Source: Duncaniella freteri
GTDB lineage: Bacteria; Bacteroidota; Bacteroidia; Bacteroidales; Muribaculaceae
Assembly: GCF_004766125.1 (NCBI RefSeq)
Contig: NZ_SJSA01000001.1
Span: 1,302,001-1,366,000, forward strand
Direction of reading: 5' to 3'
DNA length: 64,000 nt
Below are positions 8,941 through 17,293 of the stretch, piece after piece. A program made the position numbers and the translations under genes. Every line of letters starts with the position of its first letter. Within the stretch, counting starts at the first letter, position 1. The notes below the pieces were generated by a model that did no database searches, was not told the DNA's origin, and saw only the letters and a list, made by a program, of their open reading frames with translations.

Positions 8941-9003
8941 TCGCAACGCCCGGGATGGTGCGGTAATGTCGCTCCGGGTGTTCGGCGGGATATAATATGA
9001 GAA

Positions 9004-9034
9004 AAGGGTTAAAGACCTGGAGCCTTTAACCCTT
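9004..9034 (-). terminator. Terminator-like hairpin downstream of mdh
   Basis: Perfect 11-base arms AAGGGTTAAAG and CTTTAACCCTT flank a 9-base loop, 46 bases beyond the mdh stop codon. The run of T after the stem on the minus strand is short (TTCTC), so termination efficiency is uncertain. Confidence 0.6.
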
Positions 9035-9079
9035 GAATATGTTTATGCGATGTCGGTTATGACCTATGCATACCGGAGC

Positions 9080-10015
9080 TTAGCAGCATCCTTCGAGAGC
9101 CGCGTTGGTCTTGTGTACAGCCTCTGCGCTCTTGTGGAAGAGAGCCTTCTCCTCCTCGTTGAGTTCGAACTCGACGATTCTCTCGATACCGTTCTTGCCG
9201 ATGATGGCGGGAACACCGATGCAGAGGTCGCTTTCGCCGTACTCACCCTCAAGAAGAGCGGAGCATGAGATGAGCTTCTGCTCGTTGTGGAGCACAGCCT
9301 GTACCATTTGGGCTCCTGCCGCACCTGGAGCGTACCATGCAGAGGTGCCGAGAAGCTTGGTGAGGGTAGCACCGCCCACCATAGTGTCGGCAGCAACTTT
9401 CTCAAGTGTGGCAGCGTCAAGGTAGTTGGAGGCGGGCACGCCACGGTAAGCCGCATAGCGCACAAGAGGAATCATTGTGGTGTCGCCGTGACCGCCGATA
9501 ACGATACCCTCAACCTCGGTACGGTTAGCTCCGAGAGCGTTGGCGAGGAAATATTTGAAACGTGCGCTGTCGAGTGCGCCGCCCATGCCGATGATACGGT
9601 TCTTGGGGAGACCGCTGATCTTGTGGATCAGATAGGTCATAGTGTCCATAGGGTTGGAGATGCAGATGATCACTGCATTGGGAGAGTGCTTGAGCAGCTG
9701 CTCGGTCACGCTCTTCACGATGCCGGCATTAACACCGATAAGCTCCTCGCGGGTCATGCCGGGCTTGCGGGGGATGCCTGACGTGATGACTACGACATCG
9801 CTCCCTTCGGTGGCGGAGTAGTCGTTGGTCACGCCGGTGAGGCGGGTGTTGAGATTAAGGATGCTGGCGGTCTGCATGATATCCATGGCCTTGCCTTCGG
9901 ATACACCCTCCTTGATATCGAGGAGGACAACCTCGTCAGCGATGCCGCAAGTTACCAACACATTTGCACAAGTTGCGCCCACGTTGCCGGCGCCCACAAC
10001 TGTTACCTTTGACAT
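9080..10015 (-). CDS. mdh: Malate dehydrogenase
   Basis: A 311-residue NAD-dependent lactate/malate dehydrogenase fold enzyme that interconverts malate and oxaloacetate. It has the dinucleotide loop GAGNVGA (residues 8-14), the substrate loop IPRKPGMTR (81-89; the first Arg discriminates malate), and catalytic His176 in GGHGDTT. Length and motifs match the LDH-like MDH group of Bacteroidetes. In anaerobic gut members it works in the reductive branch from PEP/oxaloacetate to fumarate and succinate. The gene stands alone, with a -7 box upstream and a hairpin downstream. Confidence 0.97.
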   Translation of the reverse strand: MSKVTVVGAGNVGATCANVLVTCGIADEVVLLDIKEGVSEGKAMDIMQTASILNLNTRLTGVTNDYSATEGSDVVVITSGIPRKPGMTREELIGVNAGIVKSVTEQLLKHSPNAVIICISNPMDTMTYLIHKISGLPKNRIIGMGGALDSARFKYFLANALGANRTEVEGIVIGGHGDTTMIPLVRYAAYRGVPASNYLDAATLEKVAADTMVGGATLTKLLGTSAWYAPGAAGAQMVQAVLHNEQKLISCSALLEGEYGESDLCIGVPAIIGKNGIERIVEFELNEEEKALFHKSAEAVHKTNAALEGCC

Positions 10016-10070
10016 AGTATCTGTTTATTTTGAAACGTTGAGTGATTGGCTGATTTATTTTATCGTTCCG

Positions 10071-10078
10071 CAAAATTA
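10071..10078 (-). promoter_or_regulatory. -7 box of mdh
   Basis: The minus strand reads TAATTTTG, matching TAnnTTTG, 56 bases upstream of the mdh ATG. No TTG is present at the normal -33 position, so this is a partial match. Confidence 0.45.
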
Positions 10079-10150
10079 ATGAAAAATTTCCGTAATTAAG
10101 AATAAAAGGAGCAGTAAAAATGGTCATATATTCCGAATGGAGAAATTTTC

Positions 10151-10304
10151 AGACCAAAGGACCAGAGAGCTGTATAGGACAGGAGAACAGGAGAACTTTT
10201 TTATAGGACCAAAATATGAACCTGAATATATTAAAACTATAGTCCTTTGGTCCTCTGGTCTAAAAGTTCTCCTGTTCTCCTGTCTTAATATAGTTCTCTG
10301 GTCC
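10151..10304. repeat. Inverted intergenic repeat, family copy 1
   Basis: Left arm at 10159-10199 and right arm at 10263-10304 are imperfect inverted copies about 41 bases long. Each carries GACAGGAGAACAGGAGAACT (or a one-base variant) next to a GGACCAGAGAG motif. The 63-base interior holds further GGACCAAA / TTTGGTCC inverted segments. The copy fills the gap between mdh and the ABC permease gene. The same motifs recur in six other gaps of this window. Confidence 0.85.
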
Positions 10305-10307
10305 CGA

Positions 10308-11507
10308 TTACACTCGGAACCCCTTCCGGATATTGCGCGAGATAGCAATGATATTCCCCGCCGTGATGGCAAGAATTATTGCAGTGCCTGTCAGGACCGT
10401 AGGCACGCACGATGCACCGCGGGCACCGAGAGCCTCTATCTGTTCCTGCCACATTGACGACGCAGCAAGCATCCCGGCTACGGCCAGCAGCAGAACCGAC
10501 AGATTGACAGTGGCAACTATAGTCTGGTAATACCTTGCCACCTGTCCCGGGGTATATCCCAGGAGCATAAGGTCGTGTATCTTGGAGCGGTTCTTCTGTA
10601 GGAGCAGATATATGCTGAGAAGAAGTATAAAGAACGCAAGTATGCTGATTATGGCACCGATGGCGACCACTACAGTAGTGACCATCGACAGGAAATAAGC
10701 GGCTTTGCCACCTGCGGTCTTATCGCCGGCAATTTCGTAATCATGGCTCTCCATATATTTTGTCGCCTCAGGGTCGCCTGCGCGTTTCAGTTTCACTATC
10801 AGGCGTGACGGCTCGGTGTTGCGGCCTTCACCGTAAATCCCGTTCGCCCAGGAGAGAAAGTTCTCAGGCACAGCTATAGTGTTGAGCCTTGACGAGAATC
10901 CGGCTATGCGGGCGTCCACCCATTGCTGACGTCCGTTGCCGCTGAGGCTCAGACGTAATGGGAGCATACCTATAAGTTCCTCCGATATCTGAGGCATCCC
11001 GCGTGAGGCGGCAAACCCGAAATTATAGAGCGTAAGATAATCTTTGGATATGATTACCGGCACCGGGTCATTCGAGCCGGGGCGGTAGTCCCATCCTCGG
11101 GGAGATATGTCGAAAAACTTGTCAGGGATAGACTCAAGGAATAGAGCCGTCGACAGGTTGGCACCAGCCATATTCACCTGCGCGCTTATATTGAAATCCG
11201 CAGCGGTGAATTCACCCACCTCTTCCGCCCAGGGCTGTGACGAGATCTCTGAGCGTTCATCGGCAGTGAAGGTGGTAGCCGCCTGCCCGCCACCCATAAG
11301 TCCGTCAAGCCCCTCCACGCGTTTGGATATTATCATATAGTCGGCAGACACGAACGAATCCTCCGCATCGCTTACCGAAGTGATGTCACGATAGAATTGC
11401 AAGGCAGTGAGGACAATCACCAGTCCCGCCAGATTGGCGATAGCGTACCCCGCTATCTGCCCCCCGCTTATATTGCGGCGCAACAGCCGCCTGATCGGAT
11501 TAGACAT
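10308..11507 (-). CDS. ABC transporter permease, FtsX/MacB-like
   Basis: A 399-residue membrane protein. It has one N-terminal transmembrane helix (IAGYAIANLAGLVIVLTALQFY), a long extracytoplasmic domain of about 230 residues, and three C-terminal helices (AYFLSMVTTVVVAIGAIISI onward). This is the FtsX-like topology of type VII ABC systems, which move lipoproteins or signal rather than pump small solutes. The segment LMLLGYTPGQVARYY is the usual coupling region. The matching ATPase lies upstream at 12105-12770, but a decayed GxxExxY gene and repeats separate the two. The substrate is unknown. Confidence 0.75.
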   Translation of the reverse strand: MSNPIRRLLRRNISGGQIAGYAIANLAGLVIVLTALQFYRDITSVSDAEDSFVSADYMIISKRVEGLDGLMGGGQAATTFTADERSEISSQPWAEEVGEFTAADFNISAQVNMAGANLSTALFLESIPDKFFDISPRGWDYRPGSNDPVPVIISKDYLTLYNFGFAASRGMPQISEELIGMLPLRLSLSGNGRQQWVDARIAGFSSRLNTIAVPENFLSWANGIYGEGRNTEPSRLIVKLKRAGDPEATKYMESHDYEIAGDKTAGGKAAYFLSMVTTVVVAIGAIISILAFFILLLSIYLLLQKNRSKIHDLMLLGYTPGQVARYYQTIVATVNLSVLLLAVAGMLAASSMWQEQIEALGARGASCVPTVLTGTAIILAITAGNIIAISRNIRKGFRV

Positions 11508-11536
11508 AGATTAGATATTATTTGTTTTAATATATT

Positions 11537-12068
11537 AAAGACAGGAGAACAGTAGGACTTATTTTATTCTTGAACTTGGTTTTTGGAACGATATGACCTG
11601 TCAAAAAGACGAGTTTTATGTATTATACGATAATCCTCAGCCCCATAATTTATTAGAAATCCATCATCAATTCTTGTAGCTGTAAGATAGTTTACTAATT
11701 GGATATGATGAGATTTATTTAATTAAGATATGGCTTTTAGCTCTATTATCACTTTACCTTCTACTATTATGTCTGCTCTGAAGTCGCCTACATGAATGAT
11801 ATCCTTTGTAATTAACCCGAATAGGTGACTCTTCTTCAATATTAAGCCCATGGGATCGTAATTCGATCGCCAGAGCTTTTTTATATATCGATTCAAGGTA
11901 ACCTGGTGCAAGTTCTTTTCTTACCTCAAAGGCGCAATCTTTGATAATAGATAGAAGATCGGTGGTATTCATATATAAATGTGTATTTATGGTTTAAAAT
12001 ATGTTTGAAAATTTATGGTTTTGTAGTTACAGAAATAGTTCTCCTGTTCTCCTGTCTGTTCTCCTGTA
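11537..12068. repeat. Inverted repeat pair bracketing the GxxExxY relic, family copy 2
   Basis: A forward copy AAAGACAGGAGAACAG lies at 11537-11552. The inverted copy AGTTCTCCTGTTCTCCTGTC lies at 12037-12056, followed by one more half unit to 12068. Together they enclose the 409-base GxxExxY pseudogene at 11564-11972 with only short AT-rich margins. Termini of this kind suggest that a small cassette was inserted between the two ABC genes. No flanking target duplication was found by eye. Confidence 0.65.
11564..11972 (-). pseudogene. Decayed GxxExxY protein gene
   Basis: The frame starting at 11972 (MNTTDLLSIIKDCAFEVRKE, then LAPGYLESIYKKALAIELR) matches the N-terminus of GxxExxY proteins, including the GYLESIY form of the name motif. 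Around residue 53 the homology passes to another frame, which continues FRADIIVEGKVIIELKAIS and stops at TAA. After that stop the same frame still encodes IQLVNYLTATRIDDGFLINY and a tail ending at 11564. The gene therefore carries one frameshift and one in-frame stop. The family is PD-(D/E)XK nuclease-like and its role is unknown. Confidence 0.85.
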
Positions 12069-12104
12069 TTTTATTTAGTAATAATTTATTGATAAAGAAT
12101 CCAT

Positions 12105-12770
12105 CTAAAGGTGCAGTAGTCTGAACTCGTTGAGTGTGAGCTTGTTCCCTACCGAAGTGGCAATTACGGCAGCCGATCGTCTTTCAGCCTCCTCGACTAT
12201 TAATGCAGCCACCGACTCATTGTTTCTCGCATCGAGATGGCTCACAGGCTCGTCCACAAGCAGGAAATCAAACGGTTGGCACAGAGCCCTGATTATAGCC
12301 ACCCTCTGTTGCTGGCCCACACTGAGTAGTCCTGCGTTCCATTCCGCCTTATGCCGCAATTCCAGGCGGTCAAGCATCTGCAATATCTCCGCCTCACTGC
12401 GGTAGGAGGTAAGACGGTTCTTCACCATGATATTATCCATCACTGACAGCTCAGGAAACAGCCGCATCTCCTGCGGCAGATAAGCCAACGCCTCACGGCG
12501 CAGCCGGCACCATTTCTCAATGGAATACCCCTTGACAGGCTCCCCATCCATAAGTATCTCCCCGTCGTAATCAGTGCGTGCCCCATATATAAAAGAGCAG
12601 AGCGACGACTTTCCGGTCCCGCTCTCCGCCTCGATTATATAGTTGCCGGGGCGCGTGAACACCAACTCATCACGCATCCACACCTCACTATCGCACACAG
12701 GCGACTCCTTCTCGCTCCCGCGGAACACCTGCGGAAGCACCCTCCGCAGAGTAATGTTTTGTATCATCAT
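12105..12770 (-). CDS. ABC transporter ATP-binding protein
   Basis: A 221-residue nucleotide-binding domain starting MMIQNITLRRVLPQVFRGSE; the second ATG at 12767 is equally possible. The Walker A is slightly unusual, AESGTGKSS, with Ala in the first Gly position. The Q-loop is LAYLPQEM, the signature is LSVGQQQR in place of LSGGQ, and the Walker B is FDFLLVDEP. The downstream permease at 10308-11507 on the same strand is the likely partner. The longer reading frame runs through repeat sequence and is not a credible start. Confidence 0.85.
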   Translation of the reverse strand: MMIQNITLRRVLPQVFRGSEKESPVCDSEVWMRDELVFTRPGNYIIEAESGTGKSSLCSFIYGARTDYDGEILMDGEPVKGYSIEKWCRLRREALAYLPQEMRLFPELSVMDNIMVKNRLTSYRSEAEILQMLDRLELRHKAEWNAGLLSVGQQQRVAIIRALCQPFDFLLVDEPVSHLDARNNESVAALIVEEAERRSAAVIATSVGNKLTLNEFRLLHL

Positions 12771-12798
12771 TATATCATTTAAAGCCCCGAATAATTTC

Positions 12799-12875
12799 AG
12801 ACCACAGGACCATAGAGCCATAATCCTATAGCCCTCTGGTCCTTTGGTCAAAAAAACTTATAGCCCTCTGGTCCT
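12799..12875. repeat. Intergenic repeat, GGACCAGAGGGC module, family copy 3
   Basis: GACCACAGGACCATAGAGCC is inverted against ATAGCCCTCTGGTCCTTTGG around a short loop (12799-12849). A third half copy, ATAGCCCTCTGGTCCT, at 12860-12875 overlaps the stop codon of the DUF4836 gene. This copy has only the GGACC module and lacks the GACAGGAGAAC arms. Confidence 0.7.
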
Positions 12876-14286
12876 AATCCAGCATTATAGAAAGCAGATA
12901 GGTCAGTATCGGACCATTGCTTCCCGGAAGCGCGAATTTCGCCTGGCCCTTTCCGCCCGACATTTCGATAGCCAACTCCATGGCAACACCCTCGGGGGCA
13001 CCGTTAATGTAATCCGACAAAGGATCTGCAATGATATTAAGCGACATTTCCTTGTTGACAAACATCGGTGCAAGCGAATTATTTCGTGTATTGTCAAATC
13101 CTATTGTGGATATTCCCAGATAGCCGTCCACATTACCTATGGTTATCTCCTTGCCATACTGGGGTACGGCAATCAGCCCCTCACCCACAGCCTTGGGGGT
13201 GATGCCTGCGGTAGCCATCATTGAACTCACAGTAGCCGTGAGCTGATTTATTTTCCTCTGAGGCATATGGACAAGAAGTATGAAATCCCAGTCCGATGGG
13301 TCGCCGCTGTCAATCACATTGGGTGTTACCGGGCGTGCAGCTATGAGCAGAGTCCCGTCGATGGACTCAAGGTAAGGAGTTATCACATTCATGAAAGCCT
13401 CCGCCTGGAATCCACCGAACAATCTGGCAATAGTCTCGAACGGTGTCCAGTCGAAGTCAGGGGTCAGTCCTGCTCCGAATGTCAGGTTGAACCCTTCCGG
13501 CACATAGGCAAGCACCGCAGGATTGATATTCCGCATCCCCTTTGACTTCTCGATCTTTCCGTCCGAAGTCATCCTCTCCCAGTTGAGCACTATCGATTTT
13601 CCGTCCGTAGTAGTGTTGATGGCAGCGACATTCCACATTTTTTCCTGTATCGACTGATTGTCCGGTTTCTTGTCCGACTGCTCTAACCAGTTGATCATTG
13701 CGGTGTTTGCCAGATTATCGCGATTCAATGCCTGGGCAATACCGTCAAGCTTGCTTATGGGCATCTCCTTGGCGGCATTCAGCACATCTTTCACGCACTG
13801 TGTCGCCGTCTTGTTGTGTCTCGACAGTATCCATATCTGAGAGTCGTTTGCCACCAATGGATAGTTCCCGGCATATCCGGTGTGGAATCCGTCATTATCG
13901 GCATTCCAGGTTATGGCATCCTCCATCACAAGTTTGAACCGCTCGAAGTCCGAGATGGCAAATGTCATGAAGGCGGTATTGTTTTTGTCGAGCACGAGTG
14001 CTATGGTACTGAAGTCGGCAACCCCCTTGGCATCCATCTCAGCCAGATTATTTATCACATCCGGTATGGTAGGGGCTATGTTCTTCTCGATTTCCGGAGA
14101 TGCTTTTATGCCTTCCTCGGTGAATTTTATGCCCGAAGCCTCGCATAGCGACCGCAGATTCAATGTTGTTACTGTTGTCACATTGGCAGGGATCGTGTCA
14201 AGCAGCTCTGCCTTTTTTGAGCATGACGACATCACTCCGAGCATCACGGCAAGGAGTGCGAAGAGAGAAAAGTTTTGTATCTTCAT
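12874..14286 (-). CDS. DUF4836 family lipoprotein
   Basis: A 470-residue protein starting MKIQNFSLFALLAVMLG, with lipobox VMSSC, so it is predicted to be lipid-anchored. The mature part begins by describing LLDTIPANVTTVTTLNL and has the alternating domains of DUF4836 proteins, common and uncharacterised in Bacteroidales. An in-frame start 11 codons upstream would disrupt the signal peptide and is rejected. It lies upstream of the ABC ATPase and permease on the same strand and could be part of the same envelope system, though repeat DNA separates them. No catalytic motif is visible. Confidence 0.75.
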   Translation of the reverse strand: MKIQNFSLFALLAVMLGVMSSCSKKAELLDTIPANVTTVTTLNLRSLCEASGIKFTEEGIKASPEIEKNIAPTIPDVINNLAEMDAKGVADFSTIALVLDKNNTAFMTFAISDFERFKLVMEDAITWNADNDGFHTGYAGNYPLVANDSQIWILSRHNKTATQCVKDVLNAAKEMPISKLDGIAQALNRDNLANTAMINWLEQSDKKPDNQSIQEKMWNVAAINTTTDGKSIVLNWERMTSDGKIEKSKGMRNINPAVLAYVPEGFNLTFGAGLTPDFDWTPFETIARLFGGFQAEAFMNVITPYLESIDGTLLIAARPVTPNVIDSGDPSDWDFILLVHMPQRKINQLTATVSSMMATAGITPKAVGEGLIAVPQYGKEITIGNVDGYLGISTIGFDNTRNNSLAPMFVNKEMSLNIIADPLSDYINGAPEGVAMELAIEMSGGKGQAKFALPGSNGPILTYLLSIMLD

Positions 14287-14298
14287 GATTGTAAGTTG

Positions 14299-14347
14299 GA
14301 GGCTGTGCCGTGATGTCATGGATATATGAGATCAAGGGCACAGCCTC
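14299..14347 (-). terminator. Hairpin between ettA and the DUF4836 gene
   Basis: Perfect 11-base arms GAGGCTGTGCC (14299-14309) and GGCACAGCCTC (14337-14347) enclose 27 bases, beginning 20 bases after the ettA stop. There is no T run, so a processing site or weak terminator is possible. Confidence 0.45.
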
Positions 14348-14366
14348 ATCCGTTAGAGTGATATAT

Positions 14367-16052
14367 TTATTCCATAAGTTTCCTGTAGCGGCGTCTCACC
14401 GGCTCCTTGCCTCCGTTGTGGGCTTTCTTGTACTCTTCGTAATCCGAGTAGGAACCCTCGTAGAACACCACATTGCCGTCACCCTCAAACGAGAGTATAT
14501 GTGTGCATATCCTGTCGAGGAACCATCGGTCGTGGCTCACTACCACTGCACATCCGGCAAAGTCCTCAAGGCCTTCCTCCAGTGCGCGCAGAGTGTTCAC
14601 GTCGATATCGTTGGTGGGCTCGTCGAGCAGGAGCACATTACCCTCCTCCTTAAGAGCCATGGCAAGGTGCAGACGGTTGCGCTCGCCGCCCGAGAGCACT
14701 CCTATCTTCTTCTCCTGGTCGGCTCCTGTGAAATTGAACCTCGACAGATAGGCGCGGGCATTGATGTCCCTGCCGCCCATGCGGAAGCTCTCCACCCCCT
14801 GGGATATCACCTCATACACGCTGCGTTCGGGCAGAAGGTCATGGTGGGTCTGGTCGACATAAGCGATCTTCACGGTCTCGCCCACATCGAATGTGCCTGC
14901 ATCCGGTGTCTCCTGACCCATGATGAGGCGGAACAGAGTGGTCTTGCCTGCTCCGTTGGGACCTATCACACCCACAATGCCGCCCTGAGGGAGCGAGAAT
15001 GACAGATCCTTGAACAGCTGCTTTTTGCCGAAAGCTTTCGAGAACCCCTGCACATCGATCACCTTTGCTCCAAGGCGCGGACCGTTGGGGATGAATATCT
15101 CAAGGCGTTCCTCACGTTCCTTCTGGTCTTCGTTGAGGAGCCTGTCATAGCTGTTGAGTCGGGCCTTGCCCTTTGCCTGGCGGGCCTTCGGAGCCATGCG
15201 CACCCATTCAAGCTCTCTTTCGAGTGTCTTGCGGCGTTTGGATGCCTGCTTCTCCTCCTGTGCCATACGCTTGGTCTTCTGGTCGAGCCACGATGAATAG
15301 TTACCCTTCCATGGTATGCCCTCGCCGCGGTCAAGCTCAAGAATCCATCCCGCCACATGGTCAAGGAAGTAACGGTCGTGAGTGATGGCTATCACGGTGC
15401 CGGGATACTGCTGGAGATGCTGCTCAAGCCAGTCGATGCTCTCCGCGTCAAGGTGGTTGGTAGGCTCGTCGAGAAGAAGGATGTCGGGCTGCTGGAGCAG
15501 GAGGCGGCACAAAGCCACACGGCGGCGTTCGCCACCCGAGAGGGTTGATATCTTCTGGTCGTCAGGCGGGCACTGTAGGGCATCCATCGCACGTTCGAGC
15601 TTCGAGTCGATGTTCCATGCGTCAGCGGCATCGAGCTTGTCCTGAAGCTCGGCCTGGCGGGCAAGCAGTGCATCCATCTTGTCGGGGTCCTCAAGCACAT
15701 CCGGGTCTCCGAACGACTCGTTCACCTTGTCAAACTCCGCAATCAGGTCCATGATGGGCTGCACACCCTCGCGCACCACCTCTATCACAGTCTTGTCGGG
15801 GTCCAGCTGCGGGTCCTGTTCAAGATACCCCACGGAGTAGCCCGGAGAGAACACTACTTCTCCCTGATAGCTCTTGTCGATACCGGCAATGATCTTGAGC
15901 AGAGAGGATTTACCCGAGCCGTTAAGACCGATTATACCTATTTTTGCCCCATAAAAGAATGACAGATAGATATTTTTTAGCACTTGTTTTTGCGGGGGAT
16001 ATATCTTCGACACCCCCACCATAGAAAAAATTACTTTCTTATCGTCAGCCAT
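14367..16052 (-). CDS. ettA: Energy-dependent translational throttle protein EttA (ABC-F)
   Basis: A 561-residue soluble ABC-F ATPase with two nucleotide-binding domains and no membrane segment. Domain one has GLNGSGKSS near residue 43 and LSGGERRRVALCRLL; domain two has GPNGAGKTT and LSGGERNRLHLA. The linker with the P-site tRNA-interaction motif and the Arg/Lys-rich arm (KRMAQEEKQASKRRKTLERE) lie between them. Full length and the YPPQKQVLKNIYLSFF start match EttA rather than antibiotic-resistance ABC-F proteins. It binds the ribosomal E site and tunes elongation to the ATP/ADP ratio. A -7 box lies upstream. Confidence 0.95.
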   Translation of the reverse strand: MADDKKVIFSMVGVSKIYPPQKQVLKNIYLSFFYGAKIGIIGLNGSGKSSLLKIIAGIDKSYQGEVVFSPGYSVGYLEQDPQLDPDKTVIEVVREGVQPIMDLIAEFDKVNESFGDPDVLEDPDKMDALLARQAELQDKLDAADAWNIDSKLERAMDALQCPPDDQKISTLSGGERRRVALCRLLLQQPDILLLDEPTNHLDAESIDWLEQHLQQYPGTVIAITHDRYFLDHVAGWILELDRGEGIPWKGNYSSWLDQKTKRMAQEEKQASKRRKTLERELEWVRMAPKARQAKGKARLNSYDRLLNEDQKEREERLEIFIPNGPRLGAKVIDVQGFSKAFGKKQLFKDLSFSLPQGGIVGVIGPNGAGKTTLFRLIMGQETPDAGTFDVGETVKIAYVDQTHHDLLPERSVYEVISQGVESFRMGGRDINARAYLSRFNFTGADQEKKIGVLSGGERNRLHLAMALKEEGNVLLLDEPTNDIDVNTLRALEEGLEDFAGCAVVVSHDRWFLDRICTHILSFEGDGNVVFYEGSYSDYEEYKKAHNGGKEPVRRRYRKLME

Positions 16053-16138
16053 ATTCCGAACTGATGTTTATTTTAAGGTTGATTTATTATTTAAGTCTTT
16101 ATCTTGATTCCTGATAAAAATATTTTTTCGCTCTGCTG

Positions 16139-16146
16139 CAAAGATA
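16139..16146 (-). promoter_or_regulatory. -7 box of ettA
   Basis: The minus strand reads TATCTTTG, a perfect TAnnTTTG match 87 bases upstream of the ettA start, within an AT-rich leader. The -33 element is not clear. Confidence 0.5.
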
Positions 16147-16168
16147 GACAAAATTTATCGAATCACTT

Positions 16169-17290
16169 TCACTTCCTGTCCATTGACCTCCATGCATACG
16201 CTATGTAGGCGAGGACAAAGGGGATGATGAGCGACACCCAGCTCATGGCGGTGAGGGTGAACATCGATGACGAACTGTTGTGTACGGTCAGCGACGACGA
16301 TGGGTCAATGAGCGATGGGTAATAGGGGGTACCGTTGTATCCCGCAACCCAGAACAGGCTCAGCACCACAAGCACTGTACCGATTCCGCTCCACCATATC
16401 CCGCTTGTGAAATGGCTCGCCAATGCCGAGCGCACAACACCGAACAGCACCATCACTGTCCCTGCGAGGAATGCCACAAGTGCAAGAGGCATGTCAAGAT
16501 AATTATGGAGATACTTGAACTCGACTGTCTCAAACACCGACCTTCCGCCGTCAAGACCGCCGTCCTTCACCGTCTGGAGTGAGTCGGCGGTGAGCAGAAG
16601 CCCTACGAACAGCAGGAAGAGTACCACAAAGATAACTCCGTTCACAAGCACCCTGCGGCGGTTGGCATCAAAGAACGCATCCTTTCGCGGATGATTGTTG
16701 AGCAGATACATGGCCGCCTGAGTGCGTGCAAGGAACAGCACGGCAAACCCGAGCACAAGATTCTTCCAGCTAAATATAGCCTCGAACCCATGAGTCGGAG
16801 CCCAGCGGGATATCACTGGCGACCCTGTGTCAAGGATGCTCCCCTTGCTCACTGTGAACTCTGCCCCGAAGAACATCATAGCCACAGCTACCCCAAGAAG
16901 CACACACCCCGCCGAGCCGTTGATGAACAGGAACACATCGTAGGTCCTGGTTCCGAATATATTGCCCGGCTTGCTGCGGAACTCGTAGCTTACGGCCTGA
17001 AGCACAAAGCTCAGCAGTATGAGCATCCACAGCCAGTAGGCACCGCCGAAACTTGTGGAATAGAACAGTGGGAATGAAGCGAAGAACGCGCCGCCAAACA
17101 CTACCAGCGTCGTGAACGTGAGCTCCCATTTATGTCCCAGCGACGAGATCATTTTACTTTGGTCGGCGGCTCCGTTGCCGGGACACAGTAGGAATGTCTG
17201 TCCTCCCTGCACAAAAAGCATGAACACAAGTATCGCGCCGAGCACCGAGATGAGCATCCACCAATAATCCTGAAGCATAGTGAGTGTCAT
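16169..17290 (-). CDS. cydB: Cytochrome bd oxidase subunit II
   Basis: A 373-residue integral membrane protein with about eight or nine helices, starting MTLTMLQDYWWMLISVLGAI. It is the structural partner of CydA in the quinol:O2 oxidoreductase. The segment GHKWELTFTTLVVFGGAFFASFPLFYSTSF is typical of CydB (given here only as a landmark near residues 48-78). It follows cydA with a three-base gap, so the two are translated from one message. In Bacteroides-type anaerobes the bd oxidase lets cells respire and survive nanomolar oxygen. Confidence 0.96.
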   Translation of the reverse strand: MTLTMLQDYWWMLISVLGAILVFMLFVQGGQTFLLCPGNGAADQSKMISSLGHKWELTFTTLVVFGGAFFASFPLFYSTSFGGAYWLWMLILLSFVLQAVSYEFRSKPGNIFGTRTYDVFLFINGSAGCVLLGVAVAMMFFGAEFTVSKGSILDTGSPVISRWAPTHGFEAIFSWKNLVLGFAVLFLARTQAAMYLLNNHPRKDAFFDANRRRVLVNGVIFVVLFLLFVGLLLTADSLQTVKDGGLDGGRSVFETVEFKYLHNYLDMPLALVAFLAGTVMVLFGVVRSALASHFTSGIWWSGIGTVLVVLSLFWVAGYNGTPYYPSLIDPSSSLTVHNSSSSMFTLTAMSWVSLIIPFVLAYIAYAWRSMDRK

Positions 17291-17293
17291 AGC

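Noticed and set aside
8902..8946. TTG-started N-terminal extension of the terminase partner
   Set aside because: It would translate through the inverted repeat arms and has no family support; the ATG at 8901 is preferred, though not proven.
12771..12851. Longer start for the ABC ATPase
   Set aside because: The extra codons lie within repeat copy 3 and resemble no ABC protein N-terminus.
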